A program made the translations under genes and the position numbers. 64,000 nucleotides of DNA from Natranaeroarchaeum sp042663585 (GTDB lineage: Archaea; Halobacteriota; Halobacteria; Halobacteriales; Natronoarchaeaceae). The stretch lies in assembly GCF_042663585.1 (NCBI RefSeq), contig NZ_JBHTAN010000006.1:2108001-2172000 (forward strand), written 5' to 3'. A model generated the notes under the pieces. The model was not told the origin of the DNA and did not search any database. It saw nothing but the letters and a program-made list of their open reading frames with translations. Numbering within the stretch: position 1 is the first letter of the stretch; each line of letters begins with the position of its first letter. This document shows positions 1 to 8,012 of this stretch, piece after piece.

Positions 1-538
1 GCTGGACGTCCTTGGAGGGGTTGACTTCGCGGACCTCGACGCTCTCGACGCGGATCCCCCACTCGTCGGTAGGTTCGTCGAGTTCGCGACGGATCTTCGC
101 GTTGATCTCCTGGCGTTTGTTCAGCGTGTCGTCGAGTTCCATGTCACCCAGCACGGCACGGAGCGTCGTCTGGGCGAGGTTCGAGACTGCCTTCTTGTAG
201 TTGTCGACCTCGAGGAACGCCTTCTTGGCGTCCATGACCTTGATGTAGACGACGGCGTCGGCCGTCACCGGGGAGTTGTCCCGCGTGATCGCTTCCTGAC
301 GTGGAACGTCGAGGGTCTGCGTTCGCATATCGAACGCGTACGTACGCGAAACGAACGGAGGGATGAAGCTGATACCGGGCTGGAGAAGTTTCCGATACTC
401 ACCGAACACGGTCAACGCGCGTTTCTCGTACGCGTCGACGATTTCGACCATACTCGCGACGGTGACGATCGCAAGCAATAGGACGAGTCCGACCAACAGC
501 GTTGGACCAACTCCGACCAGGGCTATTGTAACTGCCAT
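1..538 (-). CDS. SPFH/band-7 (stomatin-prohibitin-like) membrane protein, partial
   Basis: The reading frame begins at an ATG ending at 538 and runs off the left edge, so only the first 179 or so residues are visible. Residues 1-30 form one hydrophobic N-terminal anchor (AVTIALVGVGPTLLVGLVLL). A typical SPFH domain follows: EKRALTVFGEYRKLLQPGIS, then RTQTLDVPRQEAITRDNSPV, VDNYKKAVSNLAQTTLRAVL and a WGIRVESVEVREV segment. Such proteins oligomerise on the inner face of the membrane and organise membrane microdomains or proteases. The neighbouring NfeD-like gene on the same strand supports this call, because stomatin and NfeD genes commonly pair. The C-terminal coiled coil lies outside the window. 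Confidence 0.9.
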   Translation of the reverse strand, partial: MAVTIALVGVGPTLLVGLVLLLAIVTVASMVEIVDAYEKRALTVFGEYRKLLQPGISFIPPFVSRTYAFDMRTQTLDVPRQEAITRDNSPVTADAVVYIKVMDAKKAFLEVDNYKKAVSNLAQTTLRAVLGDMELDDTLNKRQEINAKIRRELDEPTDEWGIRVESVEVREVNPSKDVQ

Positions 539-609
539 ATAAATAATTGCGGATGCGCACGTAAAAATCCTTTTCGTTCCTGTCGATGAGCCGTCAGTAT
601 CGGGAGTGC

Positions 610-1236
610 TCACTCCGTCGCTTGCTCGGTTTCGGCGTTCTCGGACGGCTCTCCAGTTGCTGGCTGACCGGTTTCATCCGACTGGGCAGTCTCGCCCTCG
701 GTCGCGTCGCTGTCGACGTCGCGGTCACGCGCGAGCGCCCGGTCGATTTCGTCCTCATCGAGGTGCTCGAACGAGTCCACGGTGAGGACGTTGCCGCCGC
801 CGGGGTCGACGACGATCACTTCCGCCCCCTCCTCGATCTCCTGATCCATGCTACGAGCCTGGAAGTAGGGGTTGAAGCCGCCGTCTTCGAGTTTGATCTG
901 GCCGTCGGTCTTCGTCACTCGTTCGGTGACGTAGCCAGTCTGGCCGGTGAGCGAGTCGGAGTTGCTCGTCTGTCCGGCCTCGGTCCCGCCGTAGAGATCG
1001 AACTCGCGGTAGACAAACAACGTCGCGGCACCGGTTATCAGCACCATGCCGGCGAGTACGAGCGTCGAGACGGTACCACCCAGTACGCTGCCGACTGCAA
1101 GCCCTAACAGTCCGGCGACGAGGAGAGCAACTCCGAGAACGATGAAATTAGCGCCGGGAGCCATCGCTTCCATCATCAGCAGGATGATGCCTGCGATCAC
1201 CAGGAGCGTTGGGGCGTCGATAGCCTGCAGGACCAT
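610..1236 (-). CDS. NfeD-like membrane protein
   Basis: A 208-residue protein with an N-terminal hydrophobic block of about four short membrane segments (residues about 8-85) and then an OB-fold-like soluble domain (about 100-160: TGQTGYVTERVTKTDGQIKL and AEVIVVDPGGGNVLTVDSFE). The last 40 residues are a low-complexity acidic tail. This matches the short NfeD family, which lacks the ClpP-class protease domain. It lies upstream of the stomatin-like gene on the same strand with a 71-bp gap, a conserved pairing in which NfeD is thought to modulate stomatin assembly. The partner is inferred from context. Confidence 0.82.
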   Translation of the reverse strand: MVLQAIDAPTLLVIAGIILLMMEAMAPGANFIVLGVALLVAGLLGLAVGSVLGGTVSTLVLAGMVLITGAATLFVYREFDLYGGTEAGQTSNSDSLTGQTGYVTERVTKTDGQIKLEDGGFNPYFQARSMDQEIEEGAEVIVVDPGGGNVLTVDSFEHLDEDEIDRALARDRDVDSDATEGETAQSDETGQPATGEPSENAETEQATE

Positions 1237-1284
1237 ACCCTCCCTTGGGTACGTGGCCGATTAACCTTTGTGCAGCCCCGCCAG

Positions 1285-1560
1285 TCAGGCGAAGACGGTT
1301 ACGGTCCGCGCGAGAATCAAGAGCGCGAGGACGACACCGAGAACGACGAAAGCGGCGTTCTCCCAGTCGACGGATTCCGGCTCGATCGTCGTCTTGATGA
1401 CACCGTCCTTGTCGACGTCTTCGACGTCGAATTGCCACTGCTCTGGAGGTGGGTCGTCGACGGTCTGCTCGGGGTACTGGCCTCCATCAGTTGCACTCCC
1501 CGTAGTAGGGGTCTCGTCGGACTCGCTGTTGCCCGCCGAGTCGTCGCTAGCGTCGGTCAT
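1285..1560 (-). CDS. Small tail-anchored membrane protein of unknown function
   Basis: A 91-residue protein with an acidic, Ser/Thr-rich N-terminal half, a short conserved-looking WQFDVEDVDKDG segment around residues 42-53, and a single C-terminal membrane helix (AAFVVLGVVLALLILARTVT). The layout suggests tail anchoring with the acidic part in the cytoplasm. It resembles a haloarchaea-restricted family (possibly DUF7312), but I cannot name a function. It lies between nfeD and pyk on the same strand and may be cotranscribed with either. Confidence 0.65.
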   Translation of the reverse strand: MTDASDDSAGNSESDETPTTGSATDGGQYPEQTVDDPPPEQWQFDVEDVDKDGVIKTTIEPESVDWENAAFVVLGVVLALLILARTVTVFA

Positions 1561-1608
1561 ACCTTCGGTTGTCCCTCCAGCGGCAAAAGACCGCGGCTCT
1601 CCGTCCGA

Positions 1609-3372
1609 CTATCGCTCGGAGACGTCCCTGCGTGCGCGGAGGATGTCGCCGCCGTAGACGACACCACGCTCGGCGTCGACCGTCACTCGGTCGAGTCGCT
1701 CGACGGCATTGCCCAGCGGCGCGCCGCTGATCATCGGGATGTCGAGTTCGCGTGCGACCATCGCCGGATAGCCGGTCATTCCGGGGCGGGCATCGATGAT
1801 GCCAGCCAGTTTTTCGGTCTCGCCGGAGAACTCGCCGTCGAAGTTCGGTCCCAGCGAGATGATCGCACCCTCAGGCACCGAGGAGAGATCGCCGTCCTTC
1901 GTCTCGACGATCGGTCCCGAGACACGTCCGTCGACGACCACGCGGCCGGATCCGACGGTCTCGGCGGCGACGTGGACCTTGAGCAGGTTCGTCGAACTCA
2001 CGTCCTCGAACTCGGTCATCATGCCCGAGAGGACGACGACGGTGTCACCGCTCTCGGTAACGCCGGCGTCGATAGCGGACTGGACGGCGTTCTCGATCAG
2101 TCTGTCCGAACCCTGCTCGACGAAGCTAGTGGTGACCGGTCTAACACCACCCGAAAGCGCGAGTCGGCGGCGTACCTCCTCGTTGGGCGTCGCGGCGACG
2201 GTCGGAACGCCGGGGCGGAACTTCGCGGTCTTGAGCGCGGTGTAGCCGGACTCGCTGGCCGCGATCACGGCGCTCGCGCCGATGTCGCGAGCGAGATAGC
2301 GTGCCGAGCGGGCCAGCGCATCTGTCCGCGTGTTGTCCGCGGTGGGGACGCGCTGTTCGCGGAGTTCACGATACTCCGTGCTGCCCTCGATCTCGCGGAC
2401 GATCCGGTCCATCGCCTCGACGACGCGGGCCGGGTGATCGCCGATCGCAGTCTCGCCGGAGAGCATCACGGCGTCCGTGCCGTCGAGCACGGCGTTTGCC
2501 ACGTCGGAGGACTCCGCCCGGGTCGGACGGCGGGCGTGGACCATCGAGTCGAGCATCTCCGTCGCGGTGATGACCGGGACGCCAGCCTCGCGACATTTGC
2601 GGATGATACGTTTCTGTACGACGGGGACCTGCTCCATCGGACACTCGACGCCGAGGTCGCCACGCGCGACCATGATCCCGTAGGACGCCTCGATGATCTC
2701 GTCGAGGTTCTCGACTGCGCCGGCGCGCTCGATCTTGGAGACGATCGGGATGTCCGCGCCGTTCTCTTCGAGGACCTCGTTGACGGCGTAGACGTCGTCG
2801 GCATCGCGGACGAAACTCGCCGCGACCAGATCGACCTCTTTCTCAGCGGCGAGCGCGAGGTCGCGGCGGTCTTTCTCCGTGACGACGTCGAGTTCCAGAT
2901 CGACCCCGGGGACGTTGACACCTTTTCTGGCCGTCAGTTCGCCGCCGCTTTTGACCGCCGCGTAGACGTCGTCGCCGTCGACCTCGGTGACTGTGAGTTC
3001 GATCCGGCCGTCGTCGAACAGGACGGTGTCGCCCGCTTCGACGCCGGTAATCGGGATCGAGAGGCCGACCGCTTCGGGGGTCGCGTCGTCGCCCTCGTAG
3101 AGTCGGATCTCGGAATCGGTCTCCAGTTCGATCGAGCCCTCGATATCAGCGGTCCGTATCTCGGGGCCCTGCGTGTCGAGCATCGCGGCGACCGGTTCGT
3201 CGGTGGCTCTGCCGACGGACTGGATCCGGTCGATCAGTGCCGACCGATCCTCACGGTCGCCGTGGCTGGCGTTGATCCGTGCGACGGACATGCCCGCGTC
3301 GACGAGGTTCCGAAGCATGCTCCGGGAGTCCGATGCCGGGCCGATGGTACAGACGATTTTCGCGTTTCTCAT
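1609..3372 (-). CDS. pyk: Pyruvate kinase with C-terminal PEP-utilising-type domain
   Basis: Converts phosphoenolpyruvate and ADP to pyruvate and ATP in the last step of glycolysis. The 587-residue protein begins MRNAKIVCTIGPASDS, the canonical N-terminus. I chose this ATG (ending at 3372, with a GGTGGGGG stretch before it) over an in-frame ATG 35 codons upstream, which would add a non-homologous leader. Visible motifs are SHGDREDRSALIDRIQ, MLDTQGPEIRT, the catalytic-loop region VSKIERAGAVENLDEI, VARGDLGVE and ITATEMLDSM. After the usual regulatory domain there is an extra domain of about 100 residues (VGSGRVVVDGRVSGPIVETK to MISGAPLGNAVERL), similar to the mobile PEP-utilising domain and known in haloarchaeal and Bacillus-type enzymes. 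Confidence 0.95.
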   Translation of the reverse strand: MRNAKIVCTIGPASDSRSMLRNLVDAGMSVARINASHGDREDRSALIDRIQSVGRATDEPVAAMLDTQGPEIRTADIEGSIELETDSEIRLYEGDDATPEAVGLSIPITGVEAGDTVLFDDGRIELTVTEVDGDDVYAAVKSGGELTARKGVNVPGVDLELDVVTEKDRRDLALAAEKEVDLVAASFVRDADDVYAVNEVLEENGADIPIVSKIERAGAVENLDEIIEASYGIMVARGDLGVECPMEQVPVVQKRIIRKCREAGVPVITATEMLDSMVHARRPTRAESSDVANAVLDGTDAVMLSGETAIGDHPARVVEAMDRIVREIEGSTEYRELREQRVPTADNTRTDALARSARYLARDIGASAVIAASESGYTALKTAKFRPGVPTVAATPNEEVRRRLALSGGVRPVTTSFVEQGSDRLIENAVQSAIDAGVTESGDTVVVLSGMMTEFEDVSSTNLLKVHVAAETVGSGRVVVDGRVSGPIVETKDGDLSSVPEGAIISLGPNFDGEFSGETEKLAGIIDARPGMTGYPAMVARELDIPMISGAPLGNAVERLDRVTVDAERGVVYGGDILRARRDVSER

Positions 3373-3771
3373 ACCCCCACCTACACCCGACCAGTCAAAA
3401 AACGCAATGATTACGTCCCAGCGTTCGAAACGACCGATTCCATATTGTACGTCGACATTCCGATCAAAAAGGAACATAGCTGTCCACTTTTTGACCGTAG
3501 CTTCGAGTCGTATCCGTAGTTTCCGTTCGCACCTCGTTTAATATCGCTCGTTCACTGAGTGAACATGTTCACGTTCGTGTTAGTTAGATAACTGTTCTAT
3601 CCGTCCCGGTTTGTCGTCGACCCGACTCCCGACTGGTGGGGGTCGAAGCATCCGGCAGATCCACAAGCCAGGCCGGTGGGATCAGGAACCGCGTCGCTGC
3701 GGAAGTCGTACTCGCCGGTCACTCTCCGACCGAGTCAGCAAACACTTCCCGCTCCGCGATAATCCGTCGGT
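3373..3771. promoter_or_regulatory. Intergenic control region with a three-half-site GTTCAC palindrome
   Basis: This 399-bp gap separates divergent pyk and the next plus-strand gene. No convincing gene is seen. At 3550-3572 there are three alternating half-sites: GTTCAC (3550-3555), GTGAAC (3559-3564) and GTTCAC (3567-3572). They form two overlapping perfect palindromes with 3- and 2-nt spacers. An AT-rich TTTAATATCG lies just before them at about 3538-3546. This arrangement suits a dimeric regulator, but which gene it controls is unknown. Confidence 0.4.
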
Positions 3772-4119
3772 ATGGACGACGACCCACCCATCCTCTCGTC
3801 GCTGCCGGACGCCTCGCTGACCATCGACGCCGTCGACTCGCTCGACGCGAACGATAGCGTGCGAGAAGCCACCGTTGTCATGGTCCGCGGCGCTGGCGGG
3901 CCGGACGGCCCGAACGAAGAGCACACCGACGACCTGATCCTCGCGACCGACGAACGCGTCCGCTATCTCTCGCGCGTCCCCGAGGAGGGCTGGTCGGTCG
4001 ACTACACCCAGGAGTACGAAGAGGGCGAGTACGACGACGCCTTCGAGGAAGTGCTGGCGGTCGCACAGGAGACCGCGGAACTCAAGCGACAGGCTCAGAC
4101 CGAGTTCGAAATGAAGTAG
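3772..4119 (+). CDS. Conserved acidic hypothetical protein
   Basis: A 115-residue soluble, strongly acidic protein with no membrane segment or recognisable motif. Residues 30-70 look like a beta-rich core (REATVVMVRGAGGPDGPNEE then DLILATDERVRYLSRVPEEG), and the C-terminus is an amphipathic helix (FEEVLAVAQETAELKRQAQT). Codon composition and acidity match neighbouring haloarchaeal proteins, so it is likely real. Function unknown. Confidence 0.65.
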   Translation: MDDDPPILSSLPDASLTIDAVDSLDANDSVREATVVMVRGAGGPDGPNEEHTDDLILATDERVRYLSRVPEEGWSVDYTQEYEEGEYDDAFEEVLAVAQETAELKRQAQTEFEMK

Positions 4120-4686
4120 ACTCTCCCGATTCACGCGACCGGAAACGCCGTCAGTCGCCGCCGAGACCGTGCCGATGGAGCAGGCATCCCGTCGCTGGCC
4201 TTGACGTCGAGGAGCAGCCATGACCATCTGATCTCCTCGTGGCCCGCGTAGTTCCCGCGAGTAGCGAGCCACGTGCCCCGCAGTACGTGCTCGGACGAGA
4301 CCGTTTCGCTGGGTGCTCAAAATTCGGTACCAACCCACACGTCTGTCCAAGCGTTCATCTCACAGCACGTTCTCTTGCCTGATGAGGAAGTGGGTCAGCA
4401 ATCTGTCACCCGCCCTCGCCTGTCCTTCCAGCAAGTCGTCAGCACTACTGATACGAAGCTATCCATGCCCGATAATCGTCACCCAATAGTTGAGCACTAG
4501 GTCGTAGCAGTGAGCACTCGTCGACAGGCGGAGCTGGAACCATCTGGAAGCGTTCTTAACCCACTGTTAGGGGCGTATTCGCCGACGAGTCAGTAGCGAG
4601 ACACGGGAAAGTCGACTGGCTCCGGTAGGCCCTACGTTTTTGAGTTGCTGGACTAGTTTCAAGTAGTTACCAGATAATGAACTGAC
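4120..4686. other. Gene-poor 567-bp spacer
   Basis: I see no supported gene. An open frame of about 75 codons at 4273-4500 has a composition unlike haloarchaeal proteins and is not called. The stretch AAATTCGGTACCAA (4318-4331) nearly matches AAATTCGGTGCCAA at 42780-42793 in another gene-poor gap, which may point to a decayed insertion-sequence end. A possible transcription start region for the next gene lies just before 4680. Confidence 0.35.
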
Positions 4687-4989
4687 ATGAGTGATCTGAA
4701 GATCAAACTCGAAACGCTGTGGATACGGGTCCGAACGATCCTTCAGGTCGTCGTTCTACTCTGCTGTATCGGAGTTGTAGTTTTCGGAGTGTCCCTGATA
4801 GCCCTTGGACTGCAGCATGAAGCCGCAGTCGAACTCACGATTTTTGGAATCGAGTTCACCCCGAGCAAAGTCGGTGACACTATGCTAGACGCAGATGACC
4901 AGGTGGTTCTCCTTGGGGCGACAGTATCAGTCATTTTCACCGGCATCGTGGCCAGAATGACAAGTGGACTCGGTTCTCAGTCGTTCTGA
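4687..4989 (+). CDS. Two-helix membrane protein of unknown function
   Basis: A 100-residue protein with two predicted membrane segments: residues about 18-42 (LQVVVLLCCIGVVVFGVSLI) and about 76-92 (VVLLGATVSVIFTGIVARMT). Between them is a short loop carrying FGIEFTPSKVGDTMLDADDQ. Composition is less acidic than its neighbours and the upstream spacer is gene-poor, which may indicate accessory origin. Function unknown. Confidence 0.55.
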   Translation: MSDLKIKLETLWIRVRTILQVVVLLCCIGVVVFGVSLIALGLQHEAAVELTIFGIEFTPSKVGDTMLDADDQVVLLGATVSVIFTGIVARMTSGLGSQSF

Positions 4990-5022
4990 GCACAATTACT
5001 GGTTCGAGGGGCGCTTCTATGT

Positions 5023-5220
5023 CTACAGATGCTCGACGACTTCGATGGTCCACCTCCCCGAATCCTCATCCCCGATATGCGTATGATGCTCGCCGTCGAC
5101 CTCGCCCTCGTCCTTGAGCAAGCCGTCGAGTCGGAACCCGTCTTTCGGGGTCGTGCCGACTGACCCGACCGCCTGATATCCGCATTCAGAGGAGGCGACT
5201 TCCAGGGCTTCAAATCCCAT
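5023..5220 (-). CDS. Small acidic hypothetical protein
   Basis: A 65-residue protein rich in Asp, Glu and Gly (for example GLLKDEGEVDGEHHTHIGDE), ending in WTIEVVEHL. The residue bias fits a real haloarchaeal protein, and a longer in-frame extension upstream was not needed. It converges on the membrane protein at 4687-4989. No motif is recognised and function is unknown. Confidence 0.5.
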   Translation of the reverse strand: MGFEALEVASSECGYQAVGSVGTTPKDGFRLDGLLKDEGEVDGEHHTHIGDEDSGRWTIEVVEHL

Positions 5221-5234
5221 CTTCGACGACTATC

Positions 5235-5307
5235 TGCGGCGCTCACGAGTTTGTTCGCGCCGCAAGGTAGTGGACTCGCCGGGACTGAGCAAAACCGAAG
5301 GTTTTGC
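5235..5307. repeat. Hairpins in the 3' flank of tRNA-Ala
   Basis: Two perfect inverted repeats lie here. TGCGGCGC (5235-5242) pairs with GCGCCGCA (5257-5264) around a 14-nt loop TCACGAGTTTGTTC. GCAAAACC (5289-5296) pairs with GGTTTTGC (5300-5307) around GAA. The 14-nt loop closely matches the loop of two hairpins downstream of tRNA-Val near 58.6-58.8 kb, although the stems differ. A third, imperfect hairpin with loop GAGCGAAGCGA lies at 5327-5349. Confidence 0.7.
5269..5284 (-). repeat. Partial copy of the tRNA-Ala 3' end
   Basis: These 16 bases (AGTGGACTCGCCGGGA) repeat positions 5351-5366, which cover the discriminator base, the 3' acceptor strand and part of the T arm of tRNA-Ala. The copy lies 69 bp beyond the tRNA 3' end, in the same orientation. 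It resembles an attachment-site remnant or a duplicated tRNA tail. Confidence 0.7.
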
Positions 5308-5352
5308 GAAGGTCGGCGAGGAGCGACTGACGGAGCGAAGCGACGGAAGGAG

Positions 5353-5424
5353 TGGACTCGCCGGGATTTGAACCCGGGGCCTCTTCCTTGCGAAGGAAGC
5401 GATCTACCACTGATCTACGAGCCC
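5353..5424 (-). tRNA. tRNA-Ala (anticodon CGC)
   Basis: A 72-nt cloverleaf reads GGGCTCG at the 5' end and CGAGTCC plus discriminator A at the 3' end. The anticodon stem CTTCC/GGAAG encloses the loop TTCGCAA (anticodon CGC, reading GCG). The T arm contains GGTTCAAATCC. No CCA is encoded and no intron is seen. It sits just downstream of the rhomboid gene on the same strand. Confidence 0.96.
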
Positions 5425-5450
5425 GCGCACCTGTTTGTAATCGGAGAAGC

Positions 5451-6065
5451 CTATTTCAGGCTTGCGTTTCCAGTCGCTGGCGGGCGAAGCAGATTGAGCT
5501 TTCCGGCGACGAGTCCGAGCAGAAAGCCGAAGAAGTGAGCGGCGAGGGCAACGCCGGGTGCGGCGGTGACGAACGTCACGAGCCCGGCCAGGACGACGAA
5601 GAGCAGGAGTGTTACGCGCCCCGATAGCTGGAAGCGGTCGAACAGCCGGCCGCTCAGGCGGTTGCCGGTGACGAGGTAGCCGATCAGCGCGAACACCGCG
5701 CCGCTGGCACCGAGCAGGGCGACGTCGACGCCGAACAGCGATGCGAGGCCGATCTGGAAGACGCCCGCGGCAATACCCGTCACCAGGAAAAAGGCGTGAA
5801 ACCGCAGGCGGGTCGTGTGGCGTTCGAGCAGGAAGCCGACGACTGCCAGCGCGATGGCGTTTGCGAGCAGGTGATCGAGCCCGCTGTGGGCGTAGACGCT
5901 GGTGACGAGCGCCCACGGATCGGCCAGAATCGGTGCCCGGAGCGTGAACAGACCCAGGGCCAGGGGCTGGCTGACGAGCGCGACCAACTGCTGGAGGACG
6001 AAGACGGCGCCGATCACTACCAGTAGCTCAAGCGTTGGGCTCCGACTATCAGGGGACCCGGCCAT
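5451..6065 (-). CDS. Rhomboid-family intramembrane serine protease
   Basis: A 204-residue polytopic membrane protein with about six helices. Rhomboid signatures are present: the HxxxN motif (H65-LLA-N69), the GxSG nucleophile motif (G119-A-S121-G) and the catalytic His in the last helix (AAHFFGF, H177). The Ser-His dyad is intact, so it is probably an active protease cleaving single-pass membrane proteins. It stands alone before S10 on the same strand with a gap of 200 bp. Confidence 0.85.
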   Translation of the reverse strand: MAGSPDSRSPTLELLVVIGAVFVLQQLVALVSQPLALGLFTLRAPILADPWALVTSVYAHSGLDHLLANAIALAVVGFLLERHTTRLRFHAFFLVTGIAAGVFQIGLASLFGVDVALLGASGAVFALIGYLVTGNRLSGRLFDRFQLSGRVTLLLFVVLAGLVTFVTAAPGVALAAHFFGFLLGLVAGKLNLLRPPATGNASLK

Positions 6066-6265
6066 ACGACAGGTAGGGAATCAAGGAACAAAAGGCTGAG
6101 CGAGCGCCAGCCTAAGGGCTACCCAGGGATCATAAATCGAAGAAAGTGCACGCGAGTGCGGCGGTTCCGCTCGATGACGACGGGATACTGTCGTCCGGCT
6201 CAGTCAGCGTAGTCCCGAAAGACATCGTCGATGTCGTTCGACCATCGTGGAATCGAGGATTCCGC

Positions 6266-6574
6266 TCAGTCCTCGAGAACGATCTCGATGCTGACGTCGT
6301 TGGGGACCTGAATCCGCATGAGCTGACGGAGTGCGCGCTCGTCGGCGTCCAGATCGATCAGGCGCTTGTGGACGCGCATCTCCCAGTGTTCCCACGTCGC
6401 GGTCCCTTCGCCGTCAGGGGACTTGCGGGTGGGGATTTCCAGCGTCTTGGTCGGCAGCGGGATCGGGCCCGACAGCGCGACGCCGGTCTTGTCTGCGATT
6501 TCGCGAACGTCCGCGGTGATATCGTCGAGATCCTCGGGGTTTGTTCCCGCGAGGCGGACACGTGCTTGCTGCAT
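6266..6574 (-). CDS. rps10: 30S ribosomal protein S10 (uS10)
   Basis: The 102-residue protein has the archaeal S10 pattern: KTGVALSGPIPLPTKTLEIP and the C-terminal QVPNDVSIEIVLED. It is a small-subunit head protein near the decoding site. Its start codon directly follows the EF-1alpha stop codon with no gap, so the two are surely cotranscribed, as in many archaeal EF-1alpha/S10 pairs. Confidence 0.97.
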   Translation of the reverse strand: MQQARVRLAGTNPEDLDDITADVREIADKTGVALSGPIPLPTKTLEIPTRKSPDGEGTATWEHWEMRVHKRLIDLDADERALRQLMRIQVPNDVSIEIVLED

Positions 6575-7837
6575 TTATTTCTCGTTGACGCTCAGGACCT
6601 TCCCAGCGGCGATAGTCTGACCCATGTCTCGGATCGCGAAGGAACCGAGTTCCGGGATCTCGCTGCTGGGCTCGATCGAGAGCGGTTTTTGCGGTCGGAT
6701 GGTGACGACCGCGGCGTCGCCGGACTGGATGAAGTCCGGGTTCTCCTCGGCGACTTCGCCCGAGGACGGGTCCATCTTCTTGTCGATGGACTCGATCGTA
6801 CACGCGACCTGTGCGGTGTGAGCGTGGAAGACCGGGGTGTAACCCGCGGTGATCACGCTGGGGTGCTGCATGACGACGACCTGAGCCTGGAACGTCTCGG
6901 CGACGCTTGGCGGGTCGTCGGCGGGGCCACAGACGTCACCACGGCGGATGTCGTCCTTACCGATACCGCGGACGTTGAATCCGACGTTGTCACCGGGCTC
7001 TGCTTTGGGCACCTCTTCGTGGTGCATCTCGATCGTCTTCACTTCGCCGCCCACGTCGCTGGGCTGGAAGGAGACGTTGTCGCCGGTGTTCATGATACCG
7101 GTCTCGATTCGTCCGACAGGGACGGTACCGATACCGGAGATGGTGTAAACGTCCTGGATGGGGAGTCGGAGCGGGGCGTCCGTCGGCGGCTCCGGCGCGG
7201 GGAGGTGGTTGAGGGCTTCCAGCAGGATGTCGCCGTCGTACCAGTCCGTGTTCTCCGACTCGTTGGCGATGTTGTCGCCCTCGAAGGCGGAGATGGGGAT
7301 GAACTCGGCGTTGTCGGTGCTGAACTGGACCTGGTTGAGCAGGTCAGTAACCTCGGAGACGACCTCCTTGTACGTCGACTCCTTGTAGTCGACGAGGTCC
7401 ATCTTGTTGATGCCGACGATGAGCTCGTCGATGCCCAGCGTACGGGCGAGGAAGACGTGCTCCTGTGTCTGGGGTGCGACGCCGTCGTCTGCCGCGACGA
7501 CGAGGACCGCGTTGTCGGCCTGGCTCGCGCCAGTAATCATGTTCTTCACGAAGTCGCGGTGGCCAGGACAGTCGACGATGGTGAACTCGTACTCGTCGGT
7601 CGAGAACTCCTGGTGGGCGATGTCGATGGTGACACCGCGCTCTCGCTCTTCGGCGAGGTTGTCCATGACGTAGGCGAACTCGAAGCCACCCTTGCCTTTC
7701 TCCTCGGCTTCTTCTTTGTGCTGTTCGATGACGTGCTCTGGTACGCTCCCCGTCTCGTAGAGGAGGCGTCCCACGAGCGTGCTCTTCCCGTGGTCAACGT
7801 GGCCGATAATGGCCAGGTTCTGATGTTGGTCGCTCAT
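6575..7837 (-). CDS. tef1a: Translation elongation factor EF-1alpha
   Basis: A GTPase that delivers aminoacyl-tRNA to the ribosomal A site. The 420-residue protein starts MSDQHQNLAIIGHVDHGKST (G1 P-loop GHVDHGKS), has DCPGHRDF (G3) and NKMD (G4), and carries the domain II/III sequences VGRIETGIMNTGDNVSFQP and QVVVMQHPSVITAGYTPVFH. Length and order match archaeal aEF-1A. It is the first gene of an operon with S10. A TATA-like box lies about 28 nt before the ATG, suggesting a leaderless or nearly leaderless mRNA. Confidence 0.98.
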   Translation of the reverse strand: MSDQHQNLAIIGHVDHGKSTLVGRLLYETGSVPEHVIEQHKEEAEEKGKGGFEFAYVMDNLAEERERGVTIDIAHQEFSTDEYEFTIVDCPGHRDFVKNMITGASQADNAVLVVAADDGVAPQTQEHVFLARTLGIDELIVGINKMDLVDYKESTYKEVVSEVTDLLNQVQFSTDNAEFIPISAFEGDNIANESENTDWYDGDILLEALNHLPAPEPPTDAPLRLPIQDVYTISGIGTVPVGRIETGIMNTGDNVSFQPSDVGGEVKTIEMHHEEVPKAEPGDNVGFNVRGIGKDDIRRGDVCGPADDPPSVAETFQAQVVVMQHPSVITAGYTPVFHAHTAQVACTIESIDKKMDPSSGEVAEENPDFIQSGDAAVVTIRPQKPLSIEPSSEIPELGSFAIRDMGQTIAAGKVLSVNEK

Positions 7838-7860
7838 TGTTGTATCTCACGCGCAGAGGC

Positions 7861-7870
7861 GCTATATCGG
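7861..7870 (-). promoter_or_regulatory. TATA-like box for EF-1alpha/S10
   Basis: On the minus strand the sequence reads CCGATATAGC, centred about 28 nt upstream of the ATG at 7837. That spacing is expected for a leaderless haloarchaeal transcript. Confidence 0.5.
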
Positions 7871-8012
7871 ATTCTTTCGCCTGTGGCAGTTAAAACGATT
7901 TCGATACAGTGTGTTGCGCATCCCGAAGCCGTCATGCGGTTTGTGTGACGTTGACACGGCCCTGTCAGGAAAAGTCACCGACGAGCCGTGAAATCGCACT
8001 CGGGAAACGCGG

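Noticed and set aside
1270..3519. A 749-codon plus-strand open frame opposite pyruvate kinase
   Set aside because: It is antisense to a clear pyk gene. GC-rich haloarchaeal DNA commonly leaves the opposite strand open. The same holds for long frames opposite EF-1alpha (6146-7948), EF-2 (9965-12268) and atpA (25384-27636).
3611..3857. Short open frames upstream of the 3772 gene
   Set aside because: They are Arg- and Ser-rich out-of-frame products that overlap the real gene start.
4273..4500. Possible gene in the 4.1-4.7 kb spacer
   Set aside because: Amino-acid composition is unlike local proteins and no promoter or ribosome site is apparent.
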